The notes under the pieces were generated by a model. It made no database searches. It was not told where the DNA came from and saw only the letters and a list, made by a program, of their open reading frames with translations. Made by a program: the position numbers and the translations under genes. Shown here piece after piece: positions 1 through 8,382 of a stretch of DNA of 64,000 nt. This DNA comes from Christensenella sp. UBA7703 (GTDB lineage Bacteria; Bacillota; Clostridia; Christensenellales; CAG-138). Each line of letters begins with the position of its first letter. The first letter of the stretch is position 1. The stretch lies in NCBI GenBank assembly GCA_002482505.1, contig DLGD01000036.1:1-64000 (forward strand). Direction: 5' to 3'.

Positions 1-2
1 GT

Positions 3-21
3 CGCTCCCCACGCGGGAGCG
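3..21. terminator. GC-rich hairpin at window edge
   Basis: Inverted repeat CGCTCCC / GGGAGCG with a five-base loop. It resembles the terminator stem at 63498-63527, but no T-run follows on the plus strand, and the minus-strand continuation is outside the window. Terminator function is a guess. Confidence 0.3.
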
Positions 22-47
22 TGGATGGACAGGTAGTTTGCTCACCG

Positions 48-102
48 AAAAAAGCACCGACGAAGGAACAACGACGGGTTCCATTCGCACAGTGCTTTTT
101 TT
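48..102 (-). terminator. Terminator of the TetR/oxidoreductase operon
   Basis: Outer stem AAAAAAGCAC / GTGCTTTTTT encloses a second pairing (GGAAC / GTTCC). Read on the minus strand it ends in six T residues and lies just after the last gene of the operon that ends at 121. Confidence 0.7.
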
Positions 103-120
103 GTTTGCGTTTATTGTTTG

Positions 121-1068
121 TTAATCGGCGGAGGTTGCGCTCCCTAAGCCGTTTGCCGCAAGGTTTTTCTGGTATGCCTTGTGGTCGGCATAAAGCTCCT
201 GCGTGAGCGGGTTACGCTTGGTTTTCACGATGATGACGATTTCGTAGATGAGAACCGCAAGGTTCGATAGCAGCGCCAGGGCGCTTACCACCGTCAACGC
301 AGCCGGATTGTAGGACGACGTAATGCCAAACGCGGGCAGCGCCATATAGTCCACCGCAAGCGAGAACATGCCAAACAGCGCGAGTGTCTGCGCGCGATGC
401 TGCAGCCAGATCCCGCGTTTCACAAAGAACTCCGCAACCGTGCACGAGACCAGCAGCGCCACGCCCGCATACATCGCGCGGGTCGAAAGGCAGTTGTAGC
501 AGTAGGCAAGGTTCCAAAGATCGTAGGCGATGATCCAGAACCAAAGCTGATCCGCCCAAACCATGTCCTTGGACTTTGTTTTGGAAACGCGGATGCCCAC
601 CCAACCCGTCATGGTCAGCACGAGCAGCACGCCCGCAATCGCATTGAGGATGTTCCAAGGCCCGCCGAGGAGAGTCAGCCCCGCGCTATCGGTTGTCAAC
701 GTCTTAAAGTTGTTGAACACCTCCAGATCGCGGAAGATCGCCTCGATGATGTTGATGCCGAGGATCGCTACCGGAAAAAATGCAGCGAATTTCGTGTTGC
801 CGAGCTTGGTATAGCGAATTGCCATAAAGCCGACGACGCCAAGTAAGGCGGAGTAGGTCTTCACCACCCCGAACCAGGTCTTGCTGGACGGGCTGCTGAC
901 AACACCCGCGGCAATCAGCCCGACCAATACGATGGGAAACACGCAATAGGTCAAAATCGAGATGATCTTACTGCGGCGCGTGATTTCGTTGAGCAACACC
1001 AACGCGGCAATGACCGCAAGCACGGTCAGCACGCTGACGAGCGAATACCCCTGAAAAAAGAAACCCAT
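121..1068 (-). CDS. Multi-pass membrane protein, DUF5692-like
   Basis: A hydrophobic protein of 315 residues with about eight or nine predicted membrane segments and short loops. I do not know its function; it resembles the DUF5692 group of uncharacterised membrane proteins, from memory only. Two internal motifs, INIIEAIFRD and WIIAYDLWN, recur as INILEATLTD and WIVAYTLWN in the membrane protein at 3861-4682, so the two appear homologous. The ATG at 1068 is preferred because the GGAGG at 1077-1081 is eight bases away; the ATG at 1074 would leave only two. It is the last gene of the TetR-led operon, 27 bases after the flavin/Fe-S reductase. A membrane partner or product exporter for the two oxidoreductases is possible but not shown. 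Confidence 0.8.
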   Translation of the reverse strand: MGFFFQGYSLVSVLTVLAVIAALVLLNEITRRSKIISILTYCVFPIVLVGLIAAGVVSSPSSKTWFGVVKTYSALLGVVGFMAIRYTKLGNTKFAAFFPVAILGINIIEAIFRDLEVFNNFKTLTTDSAGLTLLGGPWNILNAIAGVLLVLTMTGWVGIRVSKTKSKDMVWADQLWFWIIAYDLWNLAYCYNCLSTRAMYAGVALLVSCTVAEFFVKRGIWLQHRAQTLALFGMFSLAVDYMALPAFGITSSYNPAALTVVSALALLSNLAVLIYEIVIIVKTKRNPLTQELYADHKAYQKNLAANGLGSATSAD

Positions 1069-1095
1069 GTTCATTTCCTCCCAATTGAATCACTG

Positions 1096-2262
1096 TTACA
1101 AAAGAATCGAAACATCGCTGATCGGATATGCCTTGCAGGAATGGATATAGCCATACTGCTCATCCGCTTTCCGAAGCATCATTCCTTTGGAGAGAAACAC
1201 CTTTCCGGCGACCAGCTTCACGCGGCAGAGGCTGCATTCGCCGCTGCGGCAGCAAACGTTGACGCGGATACCCGCGCGCTCCAGCGCAACGAGGATGGGT
1301 TCGTTTGCCAGCGCCTCAATGGTGCGATTGCCGACCGTCACGTGGAAAACTTCCCCTCCGGTGAGTTCGGCCGGCCATCCGGCTTCTTTCTCGATGTTTT
1401 TGCAGGCGCCAAACAGCTCCCTGCGGATGCGTTTTTCCGGCACGCCGAGCGCCTCCAGCTCCCGCTGGCAGAATTCGTTCATCACCTGTGGCCCGCAGAT
1501 GTAGCAGGTGCGTTCCTTGTAGTCCGGCACCAGCCGCGTGATGTGCGCTCCATCGAGAAATCCGGTTTCACCCGTCCAGCCGGAAACGTTGTCCGAAATC
1601 ACGAGATGATAGCGAAAATCCGGATAAGCCTCGGCATATGCGCCAAGTTCCTCATGATACAGCGCGGCCTGCTCATTCCGGCAGCCGTAAAGCAGCACGA
1701 TGTCGCGATCCAGATGTGCCTCGAGCACCTCGCGCGTCATGGACAAAAACGGCGTAATCCCGCTGCCGCCCGCCAAAAAGAGCGATTTTTTCGAGTGAAA
1801 CACCGGCTGATAACGAAACACGCCGGCGGGCCCGTTGGCGGTGAACGCATCGCCAACCTTGACCTCGTCGAGCAAATAGTCCGAAACGAACCCGCAGGCT
1901 GAGCGTGCAACGGTGATCTCATAATAGCCGCGCTGGCGGGGAGACGAGCTGATGCTGTATGGGCGGCTCGTGCGCACACCGTCGATTTCGGTGAAAAGGT
2001 TGATATACTGCCCCGCTTCAAACGGCGGCAGATAACCTTCCGTGCCGGAGAGGCGAATCACCTTTGCATTCTTGCCCGTGTCGATGATCGCGCTGACGAC
2101 AAGGTGGAGCACCTTTGCATGAAGCGGCGCGATCCGCGCATCCGCCTCGTTCCCTTCGGTGATCTTGTCCTGCGAAACCTTGCGCAGCACGCGGATGTCT
2201 TCCAAAACTTCTTCGCCGTGTACAAGCGTACCAAGCAGCGTATCCTTTAATGTTTTTCCCAT
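1096..2262 (-). CDS. Ferredoxin-NAD(P) reductase-like flavoprotein with C-terminal 2Fe-2S domain
   Basis: A soluble electron-transfer protein of 388 residues. Domains in order: an N-terminal extension of about 50 residues; an FAD-binding FR-type barrel (RPYSISSSP at 100-108); an NAD(P)-binding half with LFLAGGSGITPF near 161-172 and CGPQVM near 256; and a plant-type ferredoxin domain. Its cluster ligands would be C338, C343, C346 and C376, the usual CX4CX2C...C spacing. This order is found in reductase components of oxygenases and related reductases. The gene starts two bases after the CrtI-like gene ends, so the two are probably translated together and the reductase may pass electrons to or from that enzyme or an unseen partner. 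Family assignment is firm; substrate is unknown. Confidence 0.92.
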   Translation of the reverse strand: MGKTLKDTLLGTLVHGEEVLEDIRVLRKVSQDKITEGNEADARIAPLHAKVLHLVVSAIIDTGKNAKVIRLSGTEGYLPPFEAGQYINLFTEIDGVRTSRPYSISSSPRQRGYYEITVARSACGFVSDYLLDEVKVGDAFTANGPAGVFRYQPVFHSKKSLFLAGGSGITPFLSMTREVLEAHLDRDIVLLYGCRNEQAALYHEELGAYAEAYPDFRYHLVISDNVSGWTGETGFLDGAHITRLVPDYKERTCYICGPQVMNEFCQRELEALGVPEKRIRRELFGACKNIEKEAGWPAELTGGEVFHVTVGNRTIEALANEPILVALERAGIRVNVCCRSGECSLCRVKLVAGKVFLSKGMMLRKADEQYGYIHSCKAYPISDVSILL

Positions 2263-2264
2263 TG

Positions 2265-3794
2265 TTACACCTCTCTTGCGATGCGCTTGGCCAGTTTATC
2301 TGCAAACAGATAGTTCGGGCCGAAGCCGCATGCGTTGACCCAGCCGCTGGCAAACTCCAGGTTCGGAATCTTGCTCTCTGCGGGAAAGAAGAACACCGAG
2401 TTCAGCAAATCCTGCTCATAGCCGTAGATTGCGCCGCCGGGGTGGTTGAGATAGCGCATGTGCGTCAAGGGCGTTGCAATCTCCATCTCCTCGATGTGGC
2501 TCGTAAAGCCGGGATACATCGCTTCCAGCCGGGCGACGATACGCCTGCCCGCCTCATACTTCATCTCGTAATACTGTTCAGGCGAGAGCTTCTCCCATTC
2601 CGTACCGTATTTCAGCGTTCCGGCGGTGATGATGCTCGTTCCCTTCGGGGATACCGCGGGATCATCCACCGTGTAGCAGGTCGCAACCAGCGGGTCATGC
2701 TCCGGCAGGAGCTTGTAGGCATCCTGAAAGTCCTTGTTCGCATCGAAACTCTCATAGTTGAGCGTGAACGAGGTCGTAAAGCCGATCTCCTCCGGCGTGC
2801 AGTCCAGCCCGATAAAGCACGTGATGGCCGAAATGCCGACCGTATACGGCTTGAGGTATTCGCGCGCGACGGCGGGCACTTCCTCCGGCTCCAGCAATGC
2901 GCCGTAGGTCGCAAGCGGGGAGATGTTGGAGACGATCTTTTTCGCGCGGTATTCCATCCCGTTGTCGTCCACCACGCCAACCGCTTTGCCGCTTTCGAGC
3001 AGCAGTTTTTTCACGCCGAGGTTGAGGCGAACCTCTCCGCCCATCCGGCGGATCGATTCCATGATGGCCTGATTCATCATCATGGATGTGCCGCGCAGAT
3101 AGAAGGGCTTGTCTTCCATATAGATGTTTGTGCATTTTGCAAGAATCGACCAAGGGAAGCGCTCCGGCGGCATGCCCATAAAGCACCAGTATGCGCTCAG
3201 CGCAAGCTGCAGTTTGGGGGATGTAAAGAATTCGTCCAGCACCTCTTGCGTGCTCTTTAGCCCATAGCGCGCAAGGGTTGGATACATCTTTGGAAAGAGC
3301 AGCTTCATCACCGCTTTTTTGAGCGCGCCGGGTTCTCCCGTGCTCTTCGCGCTCGCGTCGGCGAATTTCGCCGACTCGTCCGCAAAGGCGTACACCGTCT
3401 CAAAATAGCGCAAAATCGCGTCTTTCTCCGCCGGAAACTGTTCCATTAGATACGCTTCGCATGCCTTCCGGTCGGCGGGAATACTCACACCTGTTCCGTC
3501 CGGAAAATTCACGCGGAAGAGCTCTTTGATCTCGATCCATTCGATCTCGCTCTCGATTCCGTAGCGCCGGAACTGCTCGCGCAGCGGGCCCGGTTTTTCC
3601 GGCGTGCCCATGCTACTGAGCTGATGCAGCGCAACCTCAAATTCAAAGCGTCCTCTGCGAAAGCTCGTTCCGCAGCCGCCGGGGATATTGTGCTTTTCAA
3701 ACACAAGCACCCGCTTGTCCAGTTCGGCAAGCGTCGCGGCGGAGGCGAGTCCGCCGTTTCCCGCGCCGATGATGATGACGTCGTATTCGTTCAT
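2265..3794 (-). CDS. CrtI/phytoene-desaturase-type FAD-dependent oxidoreductase
   Basis: A 509-residue member of the NAD(P)/FAD-dependent oxidoreductase superfamily related to carotenoid desaturases and isomerases. The dinucleotide-binding GAGNGGLASA lies within the first 20 residues, followed by the adenosine-ribose Glu in VFEKHNIPGGCG. The C-terminus has the usual second FAD contact region (ASGWVNACGFGPNYLFADKLA). Start: the ATG at 3794 has AAGGGAA eight bases upstream; a TTG at 3800 is in frame but less likely. No phytoene synthase or polyprenyl synthase gene is nearby, so carotenoid synthesis is not supported by context. The link to a 2Fe-2S flavoprotein reductase suggests another desaturation, saturation or isomerisation of a hydrophobic molecule. 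Confidence 0.88.
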   Translation of the reverse strand: MNEYDVIIIGAGNGGLASAATLAELDKRVLVFEKHNIPGGCGTSFRRGRFEFEVALHQLSSMGTPEKPGPLREQFRRYGIESEIEWIEIKELFRVNFPDGTGVSIPADRKACEAYLMEQFPAEKDAILRYFETVYAFADESAKFADASAKSTGEPGALKKAVMKLLFPKMYPTLARYGLKSTQEVLDEFFTSPKLQLALSAYWCFMGMPPERFPWSILAKCTNIYMEDKPFYLRGTSMMMNQAIMESIRRMGGEVRLNLGVKKLLLESGKAVGVVDDNGMEYRAKKIVSNISPLATYGALLEPEEVPAVAREYLKPYTVGISAITCFIGLDCTPEEIGFTTSFTLNYESFDANKDFQDAYKLLPEHDPLVATCYTVDDPAVSPKGTSIITAGTLKYGTEWEKLSPEQYYEMKYEAGRRIVARLEAMYPGFTSHIEEMEIATPLTHMRYLNHPGGAIYGYEQDLLNSVFFFPAESKIPNLEFASGWVNACGFGPNYLFADKLAKRIAREV

Positions 3795-3860
3795 GTTCAA
3801 TTTCCCTTATGTTGTTCTCTTATGTGTATTCCCAGCTATTCTTCTTTGGATGCGAACGGC

Positions 3861-4682
3861 TTATTTCACAAAACTCGCGAAGAGGATCAGCGCGACGTTG
3901 AGAATCATAACCGGAATCTGCACGGCGGGTTTCTTCGTGAAAGCAACAAAGCGCGAAAAACGCTCGCTCCTGAGATTTTCCTCCACAAACTCCTTCTCCG
4001 AAATCTGCAGGCATCCGCCAAAGGAGAGCGAGCCTGCGCGGAACACAAGCCAGAAACCGGGGTTACCGGTGATCAGGCTGCCGAGGATCGGCGCGGCCAG
4101 AATGCCGACATGCAACTTTGCCACCGCCGGAGAGAACTCGTTGGTGACGAAAATCCAGTTCCAGAGCGTATAGGCGACAATCCAGGCAATGGTGCCCGCA
4201 AACGTGAGCGCATGGAACTCATACATGTGCATAAACTTTGCGAAGAAACCGAGTTGCGTGAGCCCCGTATAGTCGATCCACGACCCGCGCAGAAAGATAC
4301 ACGAAGCCGCGAGCACAAGGCCGGTGATCCCATTGAAATAGCGCTTATAGCGGACGATATCCGTCAGCGTTGCTTCCAGAATATTGATCGCGAGGAAGAT
4401 GATGACGATGTTGACGAAGATCTGGCGGTTGAGAATATTGAACACCGCGAAGATGATCAAAACGCGCAGCAGCGTCAGGGTCGTCAATTTCAAGCGTTCA
4501 AAGAACACGAGCTTGCAGAAGATCATGATGATCAGCGGCAGCAGCACATTGACCAGAATGTTCACAAGAATCGGCTGGCTTGCCGCAAGCATGCTCGTCG
4601 CGGTAAAAGCGATGGTCAAGATCAGCAGCAGTACGTTTTGGTTGCGGTGTTCCCCGCTCTGTGGCAGTGTGTTTTCCGACAT
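3861..4682 (-). CDS. Multi-pass membrane protein related to the one at 121-1068
   Basis: A hydrophobic protein of 273 residues with about seven membrane segments. INILEATLTD and WIVAYTLWN match motifs in the membrane protein at the end of the same operon, so I treat them as distant paralogues of a DUF5692-like family. Function is unknown. The start has GAGGGA eight bases upstream. The gene lies between tetR and the FAD oxidoreductase, so the paralogues bracket the two redox enzymes. The last 25 residues form another hydrophobic segment after a charged loop (VEENLRSERFSRF). Confidence 0.78.
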   Translation of the reverse strand: MSENTLPQSGEHRNQNVLLLILTIAFTATSMLAASQPILVNILVNVLLPLIIMIFCKLVFFERLKLTTLTLLRVLIIFAVFNILNRQIFVNIVIIFLAINILEATLTDIVRYKRYFNGITGLVLAASCIFLRGSWIDYTGLTQLGFFAKFMHMYEFHALTFAGTIAWIVAYTLWNWIFVTNEFSPAVAKLHVGILAAPILGSLITGNPGFWLVFRAGSLSFGGCLQISEKEFVEENLRSERFSRFVAFTKKPAVQIPVMILNVALILFASFVK

Positions 4683-4745
4683 GACAATTCCCTCTTTTCC
4701 CTGATTGGTTTATTTCCATTCGCCGTTTATTGGCGGCGCCAATAC

Positions 4746-5381
4746 CTAAAACTTCTGTTCAAACGATGCGGTCAAAAGCTTGCAAAAATGCGTGAGTCGC
4801 TGGCGTGCGTCAATCCCGTTTGTCGCCGCTCCATCCTGCGTAATCGCCATCTTTTGCAGCAAACCCAGCAATGCGTCGTAGGTGTTGTAATACAACAGTT
4901 CGACATCTGCGCTCGTTTTCACCGAGCCATCGGCAATCCCTGCCCGAATGGCGTTTGCAAGCGGCGCATGAGAGCTTTTAAACGGTGTTGGCGGCTTGTT
5001 ATCCAGCAGTGCGCTCTTGCCGTTGCGGTTGAGGTATCCCTCCGCCTCCTGGACGAAGATAATTTTCTGTCTGGCCGTAAAATATAGATCTGCATAGGCA
5101 CACAAAATCTCATAAATCTGCGCAATGCCGCTCTTGCCGTGCGCGTTTTTCTCATGCGCGTGTTCAATTTTTTGTTGGTTATCCTCCCAGAAGAGAAGCG
5201 CGGCGGCAAGCACCAAATCCGCCTTGGTTTCAAAATAGCGGTAGATGGAACGCTCGGTCAGCTCTGCACGGCGGGCAACCTCGGAGATCTTTGTTTGCTC
5301 AATCCCCCGTTCAATAAAGCAGCCAAGCGCAGCTTCAATTACAGTTCGTTTGTTCTGCTCGCGCAATTCCTCAAGCGACAT
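4746..5381 (-). CDS. TetR/AcrR-family transcriptional regulator
   Basis: A 211-residue regulator. The N-terminal HTH spans about residues 10-55, with IEQTKISEVARRAELTERS and IYRYFETKADL typical of TetR proteins. The C-terminal ligand-binding region is not recognisable to a specific family. It is the first gene of the operon that runs to 121, and a 23-bp inverted repeat lies 64 bases upstream, so autoregulation and control of the redox/membrane genes are likely. AAAGGGA precedes the ATG by about 10 bases. Confidence 0.92.
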   Translation of the reverse strand: MSLEELREQNKRTVIEAALGCFIERGIEQTKISEVARRAELTERSIYRYFETKADLVLAAALLFWEDNQQKIEHAHEKNAHGKSGIAQIYEILCAYADLYFTARQKIIFVQEAEGYLNRNGKSALLDNKPPTPFKSSHAPLANAIRAGIADGSVKTSADVELLYYNTYDALLGLLQKMAITQDGAATNGIDARQRLTHFCKLLTASFEQKF

Positions 5382-5444
5382 AGATATACGTCCCTTTTAT
5401 CGGATTCAATCAATCATGCAATCTGGATATTTTATAGATTCTTG

Positions 5445-5467
5445 AAATGTCATATGAACTGACATTT
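5445..5467. promoter_or_regulatory. Palindromic operator upstream of tetR
   Basis: Perfect inverted repeat AAATGTCA-N7-TGACATTT just upstream of the TetR gene starting at 5381. Size and position suit a TetR-family autoregulatory operator. The 324-base gap 5382-5705 also holds AT-rich palindromic stretches (CGATATT..AATATCG near 5515-5535) and the terminator of the converging upstream operon. Confidence 0.6.
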
Positions 5468-5542
5468 ATAGAATAGCCGACTTGAAACGGTTTTTCAAGT
5501 GGTTTCGATATTATATTTTCGATATTTTAATATCGTAATACC

Positions 5543-5587
5543 AAAAAGAAAAACACTGTGGAAGGATTTAAAAAACCTTCTACAGTG
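5543..5587 (-). terminator. Terminator of the sugar ABC operon
   Basis: A 12-bp stem (CACTGTGGAAGG / CCTTCTACAGTG, one G-U pair) with an AT-rich loop. On the minus strand it is followed by TTTTTCTTTTT, downstream of the yesL-like gene. Confidence 0.8.
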
Positions 5588-5705
5588 CTTCAATCGATCC
5601 GCCGAAGTTTTGTTGGCGATAAAATCTCTTTTGTCTTTTCGATTTTGTTTCTATCAGATGCGATGCTGATTCATTGAAAACTATCTCAATCGTAATGCCG
5701 TTGAT

Positions 5706-6428
5706 CTAGCATCCCATTCTGTTCTCTTCATATGGGCCGATGATCCGCTTCTGAAGGGGGCTGTTTCCTGCCGCGCAAATGACAAGCTGCATGCAGGAAA
5801 CCGACGCAAACACGAGGAGAACCAGCGTATACGGGAACAGTAAAACCGAAAACAACGCCGTTATCCCGACGCTTGCGAGAATGACGATGTTTGTCTTCCA
5901 CTCCGTCAGCAGAAAGATGAAGGCATTTCGGGCAATTTGGCCATTGTTTAAATCCAACGTCGGAAGGAAGAGAAAGATATAGTTCAAAAACAAAACGATA
6001 AACACCAGAAGCAAAATTCCCAGCGCGGTTGTAAACAACTCTACCCCACCGGAGGAAAGCGAGATCCCAAGACTCAGAAAGTAGTAAGAAGCAAACAAAC
6101 ACACCCCGCCGAGAAGGCCAAAAGGCAGTGCTTTCCAGATGTTTGCCCGAAACTCTTTCCAAAACTCCGTCCAGACAAAGCAATTGCCTTCCCGATAGAG
6201 TTTGATGAGCACACGATTCATGCCGCATAACGCAGCCGGAATCGTAAACACCGGAATGCTGAACGCGAGGAAGAGAAGATTGAGCGCGATCATTTTCGAA
6301 ACATGCGTTCCCAGCACGAAGAAAACCCGCTTCCAGCCGCTTTCGGGGGGCGGGTTTGTCACCCCCCTTCCCGGAGCAAAGCGCATCGCCCCAATCTTAT
6401 CCCAGATGCTGGTTTTTTCGCGCGCCAT
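5706..6428 (-). CDS. YesL-family (DUF624) membrane protein
   Basis: A 240-residue integral membrane protein with five or six membrane segments. The N-terminus MAREKTSIWDKIGAM and the segment IPVFTIPAALCGMNRVLIKLYREG are characteristic of YesL/DUF624 proteins, which commonly accompany sugar ABC importers in Bacillota. The biochemical role is not settled; an accessory role for the transporter is usually assumed. The ATG directly abuts the stop codon of the permease gene upstream (stop 6429-6431, start 6428), so the genes are co-translated. It is the last gene of the arabino-oligosaccharide import operon. Confidence 0.88.
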   Translation of the reverse strand: MAREKTSIWDKIGAMRFAPGRGVTNPPPESGWKRVFFVLGTHVSKMIALNLLFLAFSIPVFTIPAALCGMNRVLIKLYREGNCFVWTEFWKEFRANIWKALPFGLLGGVCLFASYYFLSLGISLSSGGVELFTTALGILLLVFIVLFLNYIFLFLPTLDLNNGQIARNAFIFLLTEWKTNIVILASVGITALFSVLLFPYTLVLLVFASVSCMQLVICAAGNSPLQKRIIGPYEENRMGC

Positions 6429-7331
6429 TTAGTTCTTCATCCCCGTCATGACAATGCCCTCTACAAAATAACGCTGCCCGAAGAGATAAACGATCACGCC
6501 CGGCAGAAACGAAAGGCAGGTAGCCGCAAACATCCCGGCGTAATCATTCTTAAATGAGCCCATGAACGTGGTGAGCCCTACCGCCATTGTATATTTCTCC
6601 CGCGAAGAAATATAGATTGTCTGTTGCAACAGGTCGTTCCAAGTTGAAATAAAGATCAGCAGTGCCACAACGATGATCGCAGGCCCGATTGAGGGAATGA
6701 TGATGCTGACCAATGTGCGCATATAACCGGCACCGTCGATCGCGGCCGACTCGTCAAGTTCTCTGGGCAGTGTTTTGATAAACTGCCGGATCAAAAAGAT
6801 GTTAAACGCTCCGCCGCCGCAGAGATATGGAAGAATCAGCGGCCAGTAGGTGTCGGTCAACCCCAAACTCGCCCAAGCAATGTAGAGCGGGATCAATGTC
6901 ACCATCGTCGGCAGGAGCATGGAACCCACGCAAAGCGAGAAGAGAAAGGTTTTCCCTTTAAACCGCAGTCGCGCAAATGCATACCCGCAAAAGATCGCCG
7001 TAATCGTGCCGAATACGACGCACGGAACGACGATTGTCAGCGTGTTACCCAGATACCGCCAGAAGTCGAAGGTTGTCGGCTTGATGTTATAGTTGGAAAA
7101 CAGCCATTCCGATGGGAAAAACTGCGGCGGCCATTTAAATATCTCAATGCTCTTCATCAACGAGGAGCGAACCATCCACCACAACGGCAGCATAACCAGC
7201 GCCGCCATAAAGATAATGATCAGCAACGAAAGGGTGTCCGCAATCTTTTCGCTTCTCTTTTTGCTTTTGAAGGAGTACCTCTTGAGCGAACCCTTTTTCA
7301 CACGGCTCGGTTGAACAGCGGATTCATTCAT
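6429..7331 (-). CDS. Carbohydrate ABC transporter permease (AraQ/MsmG type)
   Basis: A 300-residue permease with six membrane segments and the ATPase-contact EAA loop (DESAAIDGAGYMRTLVSIIIP). It follows the MalG-like subfamily layout, with a cytoplasmic N-terminus of about 30 basic residues before the first membrane segment. It forms the inner-membrane channel with the preceding permease. Start and stop overlap by four bases (ATGA) with the upstream permease. No ATP-binding subunit is encoded here; operons of this kind commonly rely on a shared MsmX-type ATPase elsewhere. The arabinan enzymes next door suggest arabino-oligosaccharides as substrate. Confidence 0.93.
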   Translation of the reverse strand: MNESAVQPSRVKKGSLKRYSFKSKKRSEKIADTLSLLIIIFMAALVMLPLWWMVRSSLMKSIEIFKWPPQFFPSEWLFSNYNIKPTTFDFWRYLGNTLTIVVPCVVFGTITAIFCGYAFARLRFKGKTFLFSLCVGSMLLPTMVTLIPLYIAWASLGLTDTYWPLILPYLCGGGAFNIFLIRQFIKTLPRELDESAAIDGAGYMRTLVSIIIPSIGPAIIVVALLIFISTWNDLLQQTIYISSREKYTMAVGLTTFMGSFKNDYAGMFAATCLSFLPGVIVYLFGQRYFVEGIVMTGMKN

Positions 7332-8269
7332 TTCTGATCATCTCCCCCCTCGTTATAGATCCAGCTTTTCGATGTGGCGAACAGGATAAAGGCAAGAATC
7401 GCGGCAACGATAAAGAACACAAACGCGATAGCGCCCGCCTGCCCCAGTTCTCTGCCTCGAAAACCGATTTGATACATCAGGTATGTCATAAACATTGTGG
7501 ATTTTCCCGGTCCGCCTTTGGTTACCGCCAGAGCGGGAACGACGACCTGCAGGTTGACCACAAGGCTCATGAGCAAATTATAAAAGATGATCGGCGTCAT
7601 GCAGGGAATCGTAATATTCCAAAACCGCTGCCAGGCATTTGCTCCGTCGATCTCCGCCGCCTCATGATAGACCCGGGGCACATTTTGCAGGCCCGCCAGG
7701 AAGATCACGATCAGATTGCCGGATGTCCAGACGGCTATCATCGCCAAAGATGGAATAGCCGTGTTTGCAGCGGAAAGGAAATAGGACTTACCCAGGCCCA
7801 GATTCACGAGAATGTAGTTGATCAAGCCTCCGTCATATTTCAGCAGGAACCACCAGCTAATCATGACCGAAGCAGCAGGCAAAATGTATGGAATATAAAA
7901 CACCGCGCGGAAAAAACCGCGTGCGGGCATCTTTCGATTGAGCAGCATCGCAATCAGCATCGAGTAGACAATGCTGCAGACGACGGCAAGTAGTGCGAAA
8001 ACAACGGTAACCTTGATGGAGTTAAGAAAATCGATGTTCGGGTTTTGAAAAATCTCTCGAAAATTCTGAAAGCCGACGAACTGTACGGGGGGCATCGTTC
8101 CTCCCTTGATAAAATGGCCGACGTTGAGGTCAGTCAAGCTGATGCCAAACACGGCAAGCAGCGGAATATAGGTGATCAGCGTCAAACCAAGCAATGCAGG
8201 AATGAGAAACAGATACGCGGCGCGCTGTTCCTTGCATGCATTATTCGTCCGCTTCGTTTTGTTTTTCAT
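7328..8269 (-). CDS. Carbohydrate ABC transporter permease (AraP/MsmF type)
   Basis: A MalF-like permease of 313 residues with six membrane segments and EAA loop YHEAAEIDGANAWQRFWNI. The start at 8269 is chosen because AGGAAAG lies about nine bases upstream. An in-frame start at 8323 would add residues that overlap an intercistronic hairpin and look unlike a permease. It overlaps the next permease by four bases, giving stoichiometric translation. The partner binding protein is encoded upstream at 8383-9783. Confidence 0.93.
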   Translation of the reverse strand: MKNKTKRTNNACKEQRAAYLFLIPALLGLTLITYIPLLAVFGISLTDLNVGHFIKGGTMPPVQFVGFQNFREIFQNPNIDFLNSIKVTVVFALLAVVCSIVYSMLIAMLLNRKMPARGFFRAVFYIPYILPAASVMISWWFLLKYDGGLINYILVNLGLGKSYFLSAANTAIPSLAMIAVWTSGNLIVIFLAGLQNVPRVYHEAAEIDGANAWQRFWNITIPCMTPIIFYNLLMSLVVNLQVVVPALAVTKGGPGKSTMFMTYLMYQIGFRGRELGQAGAIAFVFFIVAAILAFILFATSKSWIYNEGGDDQK

Positions 8270-8303
8270 GGCGATTTCACTCTTTCCTGAACAGGTAAAC
8301 GAT

Positions 8304-8343
8304 CGGGGCGCCCACATAGGCAATTTGCTATTCAGGCGCCCCG
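8304..8343 (-). other. Intercistronic hairpin between binding-protein and permease genes
   Basis: Perfect 9-bp stem CGGGGCGCC / GGCGCCCCG with a 22-base loop and no T-run, located between the solute-binding lipoprotein gene and its first permease gene. Such stems often protect the upstream mRNA end or reduce read-through, giving more binding protein than permease. That effect is inferred. Confidence 0.6.
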
Positions 8344-8382
8344 TTTGTTCATGCGTGACTCAGCGAATTAAGTTGCTTTGGC

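Noticed and set aside
2265..3794. Phytoene desaturase of a carotenoid pathway
   Set aside because: Only fold-level similarity; no phytoene synthase, prenyl transferase or other carotenoid gene is in the window.
3624..5087. Plus-strand frame of 487 codons across the membrane-protein and TetR genes
   Set aside because: It covers three minus-strand genes and spacers and has no recognisable domain.
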